In this document: positions 48,588 to 57,273 of the stretch, piece by piece
How the letters are laid out: every line of letters begins with the position of its first letter
How positions within the stretch are numbered: position 1 is the first letter of the stretch
Origin: Planctomycetota bacterium
Lineage (GTDB): Bacteria > Planctomycetota > UBA1135 > UBA2386
Length of the DNA stretch: 64,000 nt
Direction of reading: 5' to 3'
Assembly: GCA_016794035.1 (NCBI GenBank)
Contig: JAEUHS010000060.1
Coordinates: 22,128-86,127, forward strand
Made by a program: the position numbers and the translations under genes
Notes under the pieces: generated by a model
What the model was told of the DNA's origin: nothing
Databases searched by the model: none
The model's input: the letters and a program-made list of their open reading frames with translations, nothing else

Positions 48588-48593
48588 CACCTC
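48588..48593 (-). promoter_or_regulatory. Ribosome-binding site that decides the start at 48584
   Basis: On the minus strand the sequence GAGGTG stands four bases before ATG 48584. It identifies this ATG as the original start, and not the in-frame ATG-ATG pair 104 bp further on, which falls inside the signal peptide (after LLACSA). This is what makes the 8-bp repeat relevant to expression. Confidence 0.65.
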
Positions 48594-48856
48594 GTCCTCA
48601 GGATCGCGCCGGTCATCCCCGCGGAGGCAAACGCCCCCGCGACTCCGAGACTCTACCTTCTCGCACCCCTGAGTTGCTGCGCACTCTCCACTCGAGGGGC
48701 GAAGCGGTCAATCCCCCCCATGGCATGGAGAACTCCGACCGGGAATGCGGCCCGGCCTTGCCCCGATCTCGAGTCCACTCGGCATGAACCGCGCGAACGG
48801 CAACGTCGGCGCGACTGACTCCGCGGCGGCTATGCTCCCCGGCCACGAGCCCTCCC

Positions 48857-50230
48857 ATGCAATACCACCTGTCGGCCGTCGTCGTCTCCGCCCTGCTGTT
48901 CGCCGCGACCGTGCCGGCGCAGAACTGCGCCAACACCTCGATCGGCAGCGTGCCACTGATGGACCTCGGTACCGGCACCTACCAAGGCTTCGAAGGTGGA
49001 CTCTACACCGGCGGCAGCAACGTGCCGCCGCCGGCGCACGTGGCGCGCGGGCTCGCGGCGATCGCGAACGTGGTCGCGCGCGACGCGGCCGGTGCGCCGA
49101 ACGCCACGGGACGCATCGTCGTGCTGTCGATCGGCATGTCGAACACGACGCAGGAGTTCTCGACCTGGGTGCAGACGGCGAATGCCGATCCGAACAAGAA
49201 CCCGTCGGTCACCGTCGTCGACGGTGCGCAGGGCGGCCAGGACGCGGTCACCATCGCCAATCCGACCGCGAACTTCTGGACCGTCGTCGACCAGCGCCTC
49301 GCCAACGCCGGCGCGACGCCGGCACAGGTGCAGGTCGTCTGGCTCAAGGAAGCGATCGCCGGAGTGACCGGCGGCTTCCCCGCGGCGTCGCAGCAACTGC
49401 AGGGTCTGCTGGCGCAGATTGCGCGCAACCTGACGGCGCGCTACCCGAACGTGCAGCTGTGTTTCTGCAGCAGCCGCACCTACGCGGGCTACGCGACGTC
49501 GACGCTCAACCCCGAGCCGTACGCCTACGAGTCGGGCTTCGCGGTGAAGTGGCTGATCGAGCAGCAGATCGCCGGTGACCCGCTGCTCAACAGCGATCCT
49601 GCCGCAGGCGCCGTGGTGGCGCCGTGGCTCGGCTTCGGCCCCTACCTGTGGACCGATGGCACGGTCGGACGCAGCGACGGCCTCGTGTGGACCTGCGCCG
49701 ACGTGCAGGCGGACGGCACGCACCCGAGCACCGCCGGCCGCGCCAAGGTCGCGGCGCTGCTGCAGCAGTTCTTCACGACCGATGCCCTGACCGTGCCGTG
49801 GTACCTCGGCTCCGGCAGCGTGGCCGCCGCGTTCTCGCTCTACGGCAACGGCTGCCCCGGCACCGCCGGTGTGCCGGGCATGCGCAACAACGGCCTGCCG
49901 AGCCTCGGCAACGCGAACTTCCGCATCGGCATCGAGCACGCGGCGCCCGGTGCGCTGGCCCTGCTGTGGTTCGCCGACGCGCCGGTCGCGGTGCCGTTCG
50001 TCGGCGCGTGCACCGTGCACGTCGACGTGCTGTCCGGCTGGCCCGTGTGGGGCGCGACCACGTCGGCGCTCGGCACCAACCAGCAGTCGCTGCCGGTCGC
50101 GAACGACCCGAGCTGGCTCGGCGTGCAGATCTACTGCCAGTGGTTCGTCGAAGACGCGGCCGGCGCCGCGCTGCCGGGCTTCCTCGGCCTGGCGATGAGC
50201 CGCGCGGCGACGATCACGTTCGGCACCTGA
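48857..50230 (+). CDS. Secreted SGNH-type protein with C-terminal module
   Basis: 457 residues with a signal peptide (ALLFAATVPAQ). The first domain (about 25-310) contains IVVLSIGMSNTTQEFSTW in place of the GDS block, QVVWLKEAIAG, and QADGTHPSTAGRAKVAALL, a D-x-x-H block V typical of SGNH hydrolases. The last 125 residues are the clearest copy of the secreted C-terminal module (LYGNGCPGTAGVPGMRNNG, NFRIGIEHAAPGALALLWF, SLPVANDPSWLGVQIYCQWF). The serine nucleophile position is Ser-Asn, so esterase activity is likely but not proven. Confidence 0.78.
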   Translation: MQYHLSAVVVSALLFAATVPAQNCANTSIGSVPLMDLGTGTYQGFEGGLYTGGSNVPPPAHVARGLAAIANVVARDAAGAPNATGRIVVLSIGMSNTTQEFSTWVQTANADPNKNPSVTVVDGAQGGQDAVTIANPTANFWTVVDQRLANAGATPAQVQVVWLKEAIAGVTGGFPAASQQLQGLLAQIARNLTARYPNVQLCFCSSRTYAGYATSTLNPEPYAYESGFAVKWLIEQQIAGDPLLNSDPAAGAVVAPWLGFGPYLWTDGTVGRSDGLVWTCADVQADGTHPSTAGRAKVAALLQQFFTTDALTVPWYLGSGSVAAAFSLYGNGCPGTAGVPGMRNNGLPSLGNANFRIGIEHAAPGALALLWFADAPVAVPFVGACTVHVDVLSGWPVWGATTSALGTNQQSLPVANDPSWLGVQIYCQWFVEDAAGAALPGFLGLAMSRAATITFGT

Positions 50231-50242
50231 GCGGCGCGGCCG

Positions 50243-51511
50243 TCAGCGGTGCCGCAGGTACCACAGCTCCGCCCGCCGCACCGCGTCGCGGTTGCCGGCG
50301 GCGTCGCGCGCGGGGTCGTAGTCGAACGATTCGCCGGCGATCGCGAGCAGCGCCTTCGCCGCCGCCTGCCGCTGTGGCTCGACCTCGCTGCGCAGCGCCT
50401 GCAGCACGTCGGGCACCGCGGCGATGCCGAGCTGCGCCAGCTGCTGCGCACATGCCTCGACGTCCTTCTGCGGTGAGCGCGGACCGAGGTTGACCAGGCG
50501 CACGACGTACGGCGTGATCGGCACGACGTCCTTCTGGAACTTGCGCCGCAGGAACAGGATCGCGAACGCGGTCGGCACGCCGTCGCCGCGGCCGGCACCG
50601 AGGCTGCTGCCCTGGTAGCCGTCGGCCAGGCTGCGCCAGCCGCCGCCCGGCAGCTGCTGCTGCACCAGCATGCGCGCGCCCTTGCGATACCAGTCCTCGC
50701 CGTCGACCGAGACCACGTCGGTCAGGATCGCCGCGCGTTCGAGGCCGTAGTGGAAGTAGAAGCTCCAGCGCTCGCTCGGCGAGCCGACGGTCGCGGCGTT
50801 GCGGTCGAACCACTGCCAGCCGCGCGCGATGCGCTGGTCGAGTTCCTTCTGCGCACCGCCGAGGTGCTGGCGGCAGATCGCCAGCACGGCGATGCCGGCC
50901 GCGGTCATCGACGCATAGGCTTCGAGCCCGACGACGCGGCCCGAATAGCCGAAGCCGCCGTAGGTCTCCTGCTGGTCGCCCACGGTCTTGGCCAGCTTGC
51001 TCCACACCGAGCGGTCGACGTCGGCGCCGAGCGACTTGCCGGCGCGCAGTCCCAGCGCGCCGTACTGCGTGTTGCTGAGGTCCTGGCCGCCGCCGCCGTT
51101 CTCGTAGCCGAAGCCGCCCTTGCGATCGCGGTGCTTCAGCAGCTCCCTGGTGTCCGCGGCCGCCAGCTTCTCGCGGTCGGGGAACGACGGCAGCGCCTCG
51201 AGCACGAGCAGCCGCAGCGCCAGGTCGTAGGTCTGCTCCGGGTTCGCCTGGTGCAGCCGCTCGACGGCCTTCGCGAACGCCTCGTCGTCCTCGGCGACGC
51301 CGTCGTGGATCGCCGCCAGCAGCACCAGCGCCAGTTCGCCGGGACGCGCGTCGCCGGTCACCTCGCGCAGGTGGGCGAGCAGCGCCGGCCGTGCGCTGTC
51401 GAGCGCGTGGCGCACGTCGGCGTCGAGCGTGTCCTGCGCGCGCACGGGCACGGCGGCCAGCAGCAGCGCGCCGGCAGCCAGGCGCATCGACGTTCGGGCA
51501 GGCCGCGGCAT
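50243..51511 (-). CDS. Secreted prenyltransferase/squalene-cyclase-like repeat protein
   Basis: 422 residues with a signal peptide (LLLAAVPVRAQ). The main domain has alpha-alpha barrel repeats with GGFGYENGGGGQDLSNTQY, YGGFGYSGRVVGLEAYASM and LPGGGWRSLADGYQGSS, the QW-like repeats of terpenoid cyclase/prenyltransferase folds. No DxDD or DCTAE catalytic motif is seen, so it is more likely a binding protein. The C-terminal 90 residues are HEAT-like. Convergent with the SGNH gene, 12 bp between stops. Confidence 0.78.
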   Translation of the reverse strand: MPRPARTSMRLAAGALLLAAVPVRAQDTLDADVRHALDSARPALLAHLREVTGDARPGELALVLLAAIHDGVAEDDEAFAKAVERLHQANPEQTYDLALRLLVLEALPSFPDREKLAAADTRELLKHRDRKGGFGYENGGGGQDLSNTQYGALGLRAGKSLGADVDRSVWSKLAKTVGDQQETYGGFGYSGRVVGLEAYASMTAAGIAVLAICRQHLGGAQKELDQRIARGWQWFDRNAATVGSPSERWSFYFHYGLERAAILTDVVSVDGEDWYRKGARMLVQQQLPGGGWRSLADGYQGSSLGAGRGDGVPTAFAILFLRRKFQKDVVPITPYVVRLVNLGPRSPQKDVEACAQQLAQLGIAAVPDVLQALRSEVEPQRQAAAKALLAIAGESFDYDPARDAAGNRDAVRRAELWYLRHR

Positions 51512-51615
51512 GCCGCGAGGATAGACACCGCCGGCGCCGGCACCAACCGGCCCCCGCCGGTCGCGCATCGCCACCAGCCGGCACGGAAGTGCTCCCGGAA
51601 CGGTTGCGGGCCCGA

Positions 51616-52497
51616 CTACAGCCGGTGCACGACCACGAACCCGACCTCGTCCGCGCCGAGGATCGGCAGCACCGACACGTCGTCGCCGACCGGGATGCCG
51701 CGCTCCGCATCGTCGACGGCGCCGGTGGCGAGGTAGCCGATCCACCAACCGAGGGCGACCTGCGAGAAGTAGTGCTTCGAGCCCTGCAGGCGCGCCGCGG
51801 CGACGACCATCGAGCCGAGGTAGCAGGCGACGTCGATCGCCGGGTCGTCCTGCATGCGGGCGACGGTCAGCAACGGCACCGAGCCGATGAAGGCGTGCCC
51901 GCTGACGCCGTTCGAGTGCTCGAACGGCTGCCACTCCGACGACGTGGTGTTGGCGGGGTCGTCGGGCCGGCCCGCACCGATCAGGCGCTGCAGCGCCAGC
52001 ATCGGCGGCGCGCCGACGAGCACGCCGCGCAGCGACCGTTCGCCCCACTCACCGATCGCGGGCGAACCGAGCGCCGGTCCGAACAGCGATGCGGTCGCCA
52101 GGACCGGCAACACATAGGCGCCGTCGCCGAGGTCCTGCACGTCGTTGCGCGCCTCGCCCAGCTCGTGCGTGCGCCAACCCGCCAGCGCATCGTCGTAGAT
52201 GTCGCGATCGAGCTGCGAATTGGCGCTCAGCGCGGCGAGCCCGATGCCGGCACCGAGCCCCAGCATCGTGCCCTGGTCGTAGAACGCTCCGTGGTCGGCG
52301 AGCACGGTGCCCCAGGTGCGTTCGATCCAGCCGGGCTCCTGGCGCGGCGGTCGCGCGGCCGGTTCGGCCTGGGACTGCGGCGGCTCGATGCGGCGGAAAC
52401 CCGCGCGACCATGCACCGCGAAGGCGTCGACGTCGTTGGCGGCGCAGCCGGACACGAGCGCCACCAGCAGCGCGCCGACGCGGCGCGTGCCGGTCAA
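51616..52497 (-). CDS. PAP2-family phosphatase lipoprotein
   Basis: 293 residues from a TTG start that overlaps the upstream stop (TTGA). Lipobox LVALVSGCAAND (Cys18). The PAP2 signature is partly kept: LQRLIGAGRPDD (motif 1 Arg-Pro), VSGHAFIG (motif 2), and AARLQGSKHYFSQVALGWW (motif 3, with His but Ser-Gln where Asp is usual). Several hydrophobic segments follow. It may dephosphorylate lipid or isoprenoid pyrophosphates at the periplasmic side; the altered motif 3 makes activity uncertain. Coupled to the PAP2-GT39 gene. Confidence 0.78.
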   Translation of the reverse strand: MTGTRRVGALLVALVSGCAANDVDAFAVHGRAGFRRIEPPQSQAEPAARPPRQEPGWIERTWGTVLADHGAFYDQGTMLGLGAGIGLAALSANSQLDRDIYDDALAGWRTHELGEARNDVQDLGDGAYVLPVLATASLFGPALGSPAIGEWGERSLRGVLVGAPPMLALQRLIGAGRPDDPANTTSSEWQPFEHSNGVSGHAFIGSVPLLTVARMQDDPAIDVACYLGSMVVAAARLQGSKHYFSQVALGWWIGYLATGAVDDAERGIPVGDDVSVLPILGADEVGFVVVHRL

Positions 52498-54944
52498 CGC
52501 GACTCCCCGTTCTCGCTCGCGCGGCGGCCGAACAGCTGCACCTCGACGATCTTGCCCTTGGTCGGCAGGAAGCCGCGCGCGGTCCACAGCGGCGTCTGCA
52601 GCGTGGCGCGCGCAGCCGCCGCGGCGTCGGCGTCGCTGCGCGCGAGCTCGTCGGCGGCGCGCAGCAGCTCGCCGCGTTCGCGGTCGCGCATCAGCACGAG
52701 CTGGCCCGGCTGGCCCAGCAGCCGCAGCACGTCCGGCTCGTCGCCGCCGTAGGGCGTGACGCGATCGAGGTAGAACGTCACGCTCGGCACCACCAGCCGG
52801 TAGACGTGCAGCGTCTCGCCCTCGTGCACCTCGCGCGGCAGTTCGTCCGCGAACGCGCGCGCCAGCATGTCGGGATCGGCCATCGGCAGCGCGCGGCCGA
52901 ACAGCGCCGCCATGCCGAGCCCGAGACCGAGTCCCATGCCCGCGGTCGCGTGCCAGGTGCGGCCAGCGCGCAGCCACCTGCCGCACATCCACATGGTCAC
53001 GCCGAGGCAGCCGCCGGCGACGACCGCGGGCGCCAGCGCGCCTTCGAGGCCGACGTGGAACAACGCGACCGGCAGCACGATCGCGAGCACGATGCCGATG
53101 GCGCGGCAGAGCACGGCGGTGCGCGGCATCGGCGCGGTGCCGCGGCCGAGCATGGTCGCGAGCGCCAGCGCCGGGAAGCACGGCAGCACGTAGTGCGGCA
53201 GCTTGCTGACGACGAGCGTGAAGGTGCCGACGACGCCGAGGATCCAGCCGAGCAGCAGGCGCCGCGTGCCGCGCACGTCGTCCGCCGACGCCGGCGCCGT
53301 CGCGCCGAGCTGCGGCATGCGCCCGCGCAGCGCGGAGATCGTCCACGGCAGCAGCAGCGACCACGGCAGCAGCGCCAGCGGGATGGCGACGAAGTAGAAC
53401 AGCAGCCACAACGGCTGATACCCGCCGTGGCCCTCGAACGGCCGCAGGCTGCGCTCGACGACGTGGTGCAGCACGCCGACGGTCCAGAAGCGACCCTCGG
53501 TCTGCACCAGTGCCGGCACCGCCCACGCCGCGACCAACGCCACCGCCAGCCCGACGCCGATCGCGGTCGCTCCGAGCCGCGGCCGCGCACCGGCCCAGCA
53601 CAGGCCTAGCCCCAGCGCCAGCGGGCCGACCAGCGCCGGCGGACCCTTGGTCAGCAGCGCGACGGCGACCCCGACCCACAGCAGCAGCGCGCTGCGCCAG
53701 GTCGCGCCGCGCCGGAACCGCCAGATCTGCACGAACGCGATCGTGGTGACGACGCCGTAGAGCAGGCCGTCGGCCGTCGAGCCGTGCGCGAGCCCCTGCG
53801 CGAGCGGCGCCGTGCCGGCGACGAGACCGGCCAGCAGCGCGGGCAGCAGCGTCAGGCCGAGCAGGCGGCCGATGCCGGCGGTCGCGACCGCGGCGAACGC
53901 GACCCCGAGCGCCGACGGCAGCCGCGCGGCGCCTTCGATCGAGTGCAGGCACGCCATCGCCAGCGCCTGCGCCCAGTAGATGAACGCCGGCTTGTCGAAG
54001 CGTTCCGCGCCGTTGAACCACGGCACCACCCAGTCGCCCGACACCAGCATCGTGCGCGACGCGGCGGCGAAGCGCGGCTCGTCGACGTCGAGCAGCGCGA
54101 AGCCCCCGGCGCCGGCGTGACCGATCACCAGCACGACCAGGAACAGCACCAGGTAGCCGAGCCGTTCGCGCCAGCGCGGCCAGTCGACGGCGCGATCGTG
54201 CGCGCGCGAGACCGCCCACAGCCCACACGCCAGCGCCGGAACGACGTTGATCAGCAGGTCGGTGCCACGCTGGTCCGGGGTGCTGACCAGCCCCAGGACC
54301 CAGACGGCGACGATCCCCCAGGCGAGCGCGAGGCGCACGCGTTCGCGTTCGAGCCACTCCGGCACCAGCAGCGGCAGGCGGCGGGCGACCATGCCGCACA
54401 GGGTGCCGACGCACAGACCGCCGAGCACGTCGCCGGGCCAGTGCCGGCCGCGCAGCACGCGACTCGCGCCGACGCCGAGCGCGCCCATCCAGGCGCCGAC
54501 GCTGACCGCCGGCCGCCAGCCGGCCAGGGCCGCGGCGATGGCGGTGGTCGCCGAGGTGTGACCCGAGGGCCAGGCGTAGGAGCCGCCCGGCACCGGTCGG
54601 TCGCGCAGGACCAGCAGCTTGACGACGTTGCTGACCAGCCCGGCCAGCAGCACCGCGGCGGCGGCGTCCTGGAACCGGCGGCGGCTGCCGCCGACCACCA
54701 GCACGGTCAGCAGGATGCTCGCGAGCGTCGCGCCGAGACCGATGTCGCTGAGCACCGCCCAGATCGCGCGCCAGCCGCCGTCGCCCTTCGCCGCCTCTTC
54801 GGCGAGCCACTGTCGCAGCCGCACACCGTGCCGGCTCTCGGCCCACAGCACCAGCCCCGTGGCGACGGCGAAGACCAGCGCGACACCGACTTGGCGCCGC
54901 TGGATCCGGCGGCAGTCGCCAGGCGGAAGGAGGGAGTCGGCCAC
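52494..54944 (-). CDS. Fusion of PAP2 phosphatase and GT39-type glycosyltransferase
   Basis: 816 residues, polytopic, from a GTG start. The N-terminal 200 residues are a complete PAP2 domain: KLLVLRDRP (109-117), PSGH (126-129) and SRVLRGRHWPGD (161-172). The remainder is a GT39/ArnT-like glycosyltransferase with the acidic first-loop motif LLDVDEPRFA, FDKPAFIYW, about ten further helices (LWVGVAVALLTKGPPALV) and a periplasmic C-terminal domain. It may both consume a polyprenyl-phosphate sugar and recycle the released carrier. The following gene encodes a second PAP2 protein, TTGA-coupled. Confidence 0.88.
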   Translation of the reverse strand: MADSLLPPGDCRRIQRRQVGVALVFAVATGLVLWAESRHGVRLRQWLAEEAAKGDGGWRAIWAVLSDIGLGATLASILLTVLVVGGSRRRFQDAAAAVLLAGLVSNVVKLLVLRDRPVPGGSYAWPSGHTSATTAIAAALAGWRPAVSVGAWMGALGVGASRVLRGRHWPGDVLGGLCVGTLCGMVARRLPLLVPEWLERERVRLALAWGIVAVWVLGLVSTPDQRGTDLLINVVPALACGLWAVSRAHDRAVDWPRWRERLGYLVLFLVVLVIGHAGAGGFALLDVDEPRFAAASRTMLVSGDWVVPWFNGAERFDKPAFIYWAQALAMACLHSIEGAARLPSALGVAFAAVATAGIGRLLGLTLLPALLAGLVAGTAPLAQGLAHGSTADGLLYGVVTTIAFVQIWRFRRGATWRSALLLWVGVAVALLTKGPPALVGPLALGLGLCWAGARPRLGATAIGVGLAVALVAAWAVPALVQTEGRFWTVGVLHHVVERSLRPFEGHGGYQPLWLLFYFVAIPLALLPWSLLLPWTISALRGRMPQLGATAPASADDVRGTRRLLLGWILGVVGTFTLVVSKLPHYVLPCFPALALATMLGRGTAPMPRTAVLCRAIGIVLAIVLPVALFHVGLEGALAPAVVAGGCLGVTMWMCGRWLRAGRTWHATAGMGLGLGLGMAALFGRALPMADPDMLARAFADELPREVHEGETLHVYRLVVPSVTFYLDRVTPYGGDEPDVLRLLGQPGQLVLMRDRERGELLRAADELARSDADAAAAARATLQTPLWTARGFLPTKGKIVEVQLFGRRASENGESR

Positions 54945-55065
54945 GGCAGGGTGTGGGGATGCTGGCAGTTCGCCGAGGCGACGACAAGAGCGGTTTCGCG
55001 ACCCGCGGCCGACGAACCCCGACGAGCCCTGGACGCGCTGCATCCGTTCGCCCACTCTCGTCCGA

Positions 55066-55971
55066 ATGCCGGGCATGCGCATCGCGATCACGGGCGGCTC
55101 GGGCTTCGTCGGCCGCGCCGCCACCGCCGACCTGCAGCAGGCCGGCCACTCCGTCGTCCAGCTCGTGCGGCAGCAGCCGGTGCCCGGCGGCGACGTGCAC
55201 TGGGATCCCGCCACCGGGGCCATCGACGCCACCGCGCTCGGCCACGTCGACGCCGTGCTGCACCTCGCCGGCGAGAACGTCGCCGGCGGTCGCTGGAGCA
55301 CCGCGCGCAAGCGGCGCATCCAGGACAGCCGCGGCCCGGCGACCGAACGCCTGTGCACGGCGCTGGCCGCGCTGCCGCGGCCGCCGCGCGTGCTGGTGTC
55401 GGCGTCCGCGACCGGCATCTACGGCGACCGCGGCGACGACGAACTCGACGAACGCAGCCAGCCCGGCACCGGCTTCCTCGCCGACGTCGCGCGCGCCTGG
55501 GAGGCCGGCACGCGGCCGGCGCGCGACGCCGGCCTGCGCGTGGTCCAGCTACGCCTCGGCATGGTGCTCGACCCGAGCGGCGGCGCGCTGCGCAAGATGC
55601 TGCCGCCGTTCCGGCTCGGACTCGGCGGCCGTCTCGGCTCGGGCCGGCAATGGACCAGCTGGATCACGCTCGCTGACCTGCTGCGCGTGATCCGCTTCGT
55701 GCTCGCACCCGGCGAACTGTCCGGGCCGGTGCTCGCGGTCGCACCCGAACCGGTCACGAACGCGCAGTTCACCGCGGCGCTGGGCAGGGCGCTGGGCCGG
55801 CCGGCATTTCTCCCGGTGCCGGAGTTCGCCCTGCGGCTGCTGTTCGGCGAGATGGCCGACGCCCTGCTGCTGGCCAGCCAGCGCTGCCGCCCGCAGGAGC
55901 TGCTGCAGGCGGGGTTCCGGTTCGAGCAGCCGGCGATCGGGCCGGCGCTGCAACGCCTGCTGGCGCGCTGA
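55066..55971 (+). CDS. NAD-dependent epimerase/dehydratase, YfcH family
   Basis: 301 residues (298 if ATG 55075 is used). The Rossmann motif is IAITGGSGFVGRAATADL. The family-specific HWDPATGAID, LHLAGENVAGGRW and SASATGIYGDRGDDELDE identify the TIGR01777/YfcH group. The C-terminal DUF1731-like end is PAFLPVPEFALRLLFGEMA. Extended SDR fold; physiological substrate unknown. Transcribed away from the GT39 fusion, 121 bp apart. Confidence 0.9.
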   Translation: MPGMRIAITGGSGFVGRAATADLQQAGHSVVQLVRQQPVPGGDVHWDPATGAIDATALGHVDAVLHLAGENVAGGRWSTARKRRIQDSRGPATERLCTALAALPRPPRVLVSASATGIYGDRGDDELDERSQPGTGFLADVARAWEAGTRPARDAGLRVVQLRLGMVLDPSGGALRKMLPPFRLGLGGRLGSGRQWTSWITLADLLRVIRFVLAPGELSGPVLAVAPEPVTNAQFTAALGRALGRPAFLPVPEFALRLLFGEMADALLLASQRCRPQELLQAGFRFEQPAIGPALQRLLAR

Positions 55972-56035
55972 ACGCGAGGGAACCGCGCGGCGGCGGTCGC
56001 GTTGCCGCGCCGCTTTTCTCTCGCCCGAGGATGCC

Positions 56036-57253
56036 ATGACCGCCACGCAGCTGCCCACGTTCCTGCTCGCCGCCACCCTGTCGCTGCCCGCCCTCGCCCA
56101 GCAGCCACCGAGCGACGCCCGGCGGCTCGCCAGCGCCTGCAACCAGTTCGCAGCCGATCTGCACGCCCAGCTCGGCGCCGCCGGCTCGCCGACCTGCTCG
56201 CCCGGCAGCATCGCGATCGCGCTGCTGATGCTGCTGCCCGGCGCGCGCGGCGACACCGCGACGGAACTGGCGACCGTGCTGCATCTGCCGGAGGACCTGC
56301 GCGGCGAACGCATGCACGAGGCCGCCGCGACCCTGCTGCGGGAGATCGGGCTGGGGCGCACCGAGAAGCCGTCGCCGCTGGTGATCACCAACGACCTATG
56401 GGTGCAGACCGGCCACCCGCTGTTGGCGGCCTACACCGACCTGCTGCGCGGCTCGTTCGCGGCCGGATCCCGGCAGCTCGACTTCCGGGGCGACACCGAG
56501 GCGTCGCGTCGGTTCATCAACGCGCACATCGCCAAGGCGACCAACGACCGGATCCGCGAACTGCTGCAGCCGGACATGGTGCTGCCGTCGACGCGCGTCG
56601 TGCTGACCAACGCGCTGTGGTTCAAGGCGCGCTGGGAACACGCGTTCTGGGATCGCAACACCAAGGACGCGCCGTTCACGCTGGCCGACGGCACCGTGGT
56701 GCAGGTGCCGACGATGCAGCAGACGCAGCAGTTCTCCTACGCGGAGAGCGACACCTGGCAGGGTCTGTCGATGCCGTTCGCGGACAGCACGATCCAGTGT
56801 GAGATCGTGTTGCCCCGGCCGGGCGAGTCGCTCGCCACCGTCGAACGGGTGATGATGGCCGGGTCGCACCTGTCCGCGCTCGGCGGCGCGCGGGTGCGTG
56901 TGCACCTGCCGCGCTTCACGGTGACCGGGTCGCACGGTCTGAAGCCGGCGCTGGCGGCGCTGGGTCTGCGCGCGGCGTTCGACCCGGGCCGCGCCGACTT
57001 CACCGGCATCACCGCCGACGAACCGCTGGTGATCGACGACGTCGTGCACCAGACCTGGATCCAGGTCGACGAGGCGGGCGCCGAGGCCGCGGCCGCGACC
57101 GCCACGGTGCTGAAGGCCGGCAGCGCGATGCCGAGCGGCGAACCGAAGCTGTTCCAGGCCGACCGACCGTTCGCGTTCGGCCTGCGCGACCGCAGGACCG
57201 GGCTGCTGCTGTTCGTCGGCCGCGTCACCGACCCGCGCCCGCAGCAGGGCTGA
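56036..57253 (+). CDS. Secreted bacterial serpin (serine protease inhibitor)
   Basis: 405 residues with a signal peptide (LAATLSLPALAQ). Serpin landmarks: CNQFAADLHAQL, SPGSIAIALLMLLPGARG, ITNDLWVQTGH, VVLTNALWFKARWEHAF, the hinge EAGAEAAAATATVL, and the C-terminal FQADRPFAFGLRDRRTGLLL. The small-residue hinge favours loop insertion, so it should be inhibitory. The reactive-centre loop is about five residues longer than in alpha-1-antitrypsin, with Lys-Ala-Gly-Ser-Ala-Met near the scissile region, so the P1 residue cannot be fixed. Likely protects the envelope from proteases. Confidence 0.9.
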   Translation: MTATQLPTFLLAATLSLPALAQQPPSDARRLASACNQFAADLHAQLGAAGSPTCSPGSIAIALLMLLPGARGDTATELATVLHLPEDLRGERMHEAAATLLREIGLGRTEKPSPLVITNDLWVQTGHPLLAAYTDLLRGSFAAGSRQLDFRGDTEASRRFINAHIAKATNDRIRELLQPDMVLPSTRVVLTNALWFKARWEHAFWDRNTKDAPFTLADGTVVQVPTMQQTQQFSYAESDTWQGLSMPFADSTIQCEIVLPRPGESLATVERVMMAGSHLSALGGARVRVHLPRFTVTGSHGLKPALAALGLRAAFDPGRADFTGITADEPLVIDDVVHQTWIQVDEAGAEAAAATATVLKAGSAMPSGEPKLFQADRPFAFGLRDRRTGLLLFVGRVTDPRPQQG

Positions 57254-57273
57254 CCGCCGCGCGGCTTTGCGGT

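Noticed and set aside
52498..55263. Extension of the PAP2 lipoprotein frame over the PAP2-GT39 gene
   Set aside because: Antisense-like composition; the lipobox and the TTGA overlap place the start at 52497.
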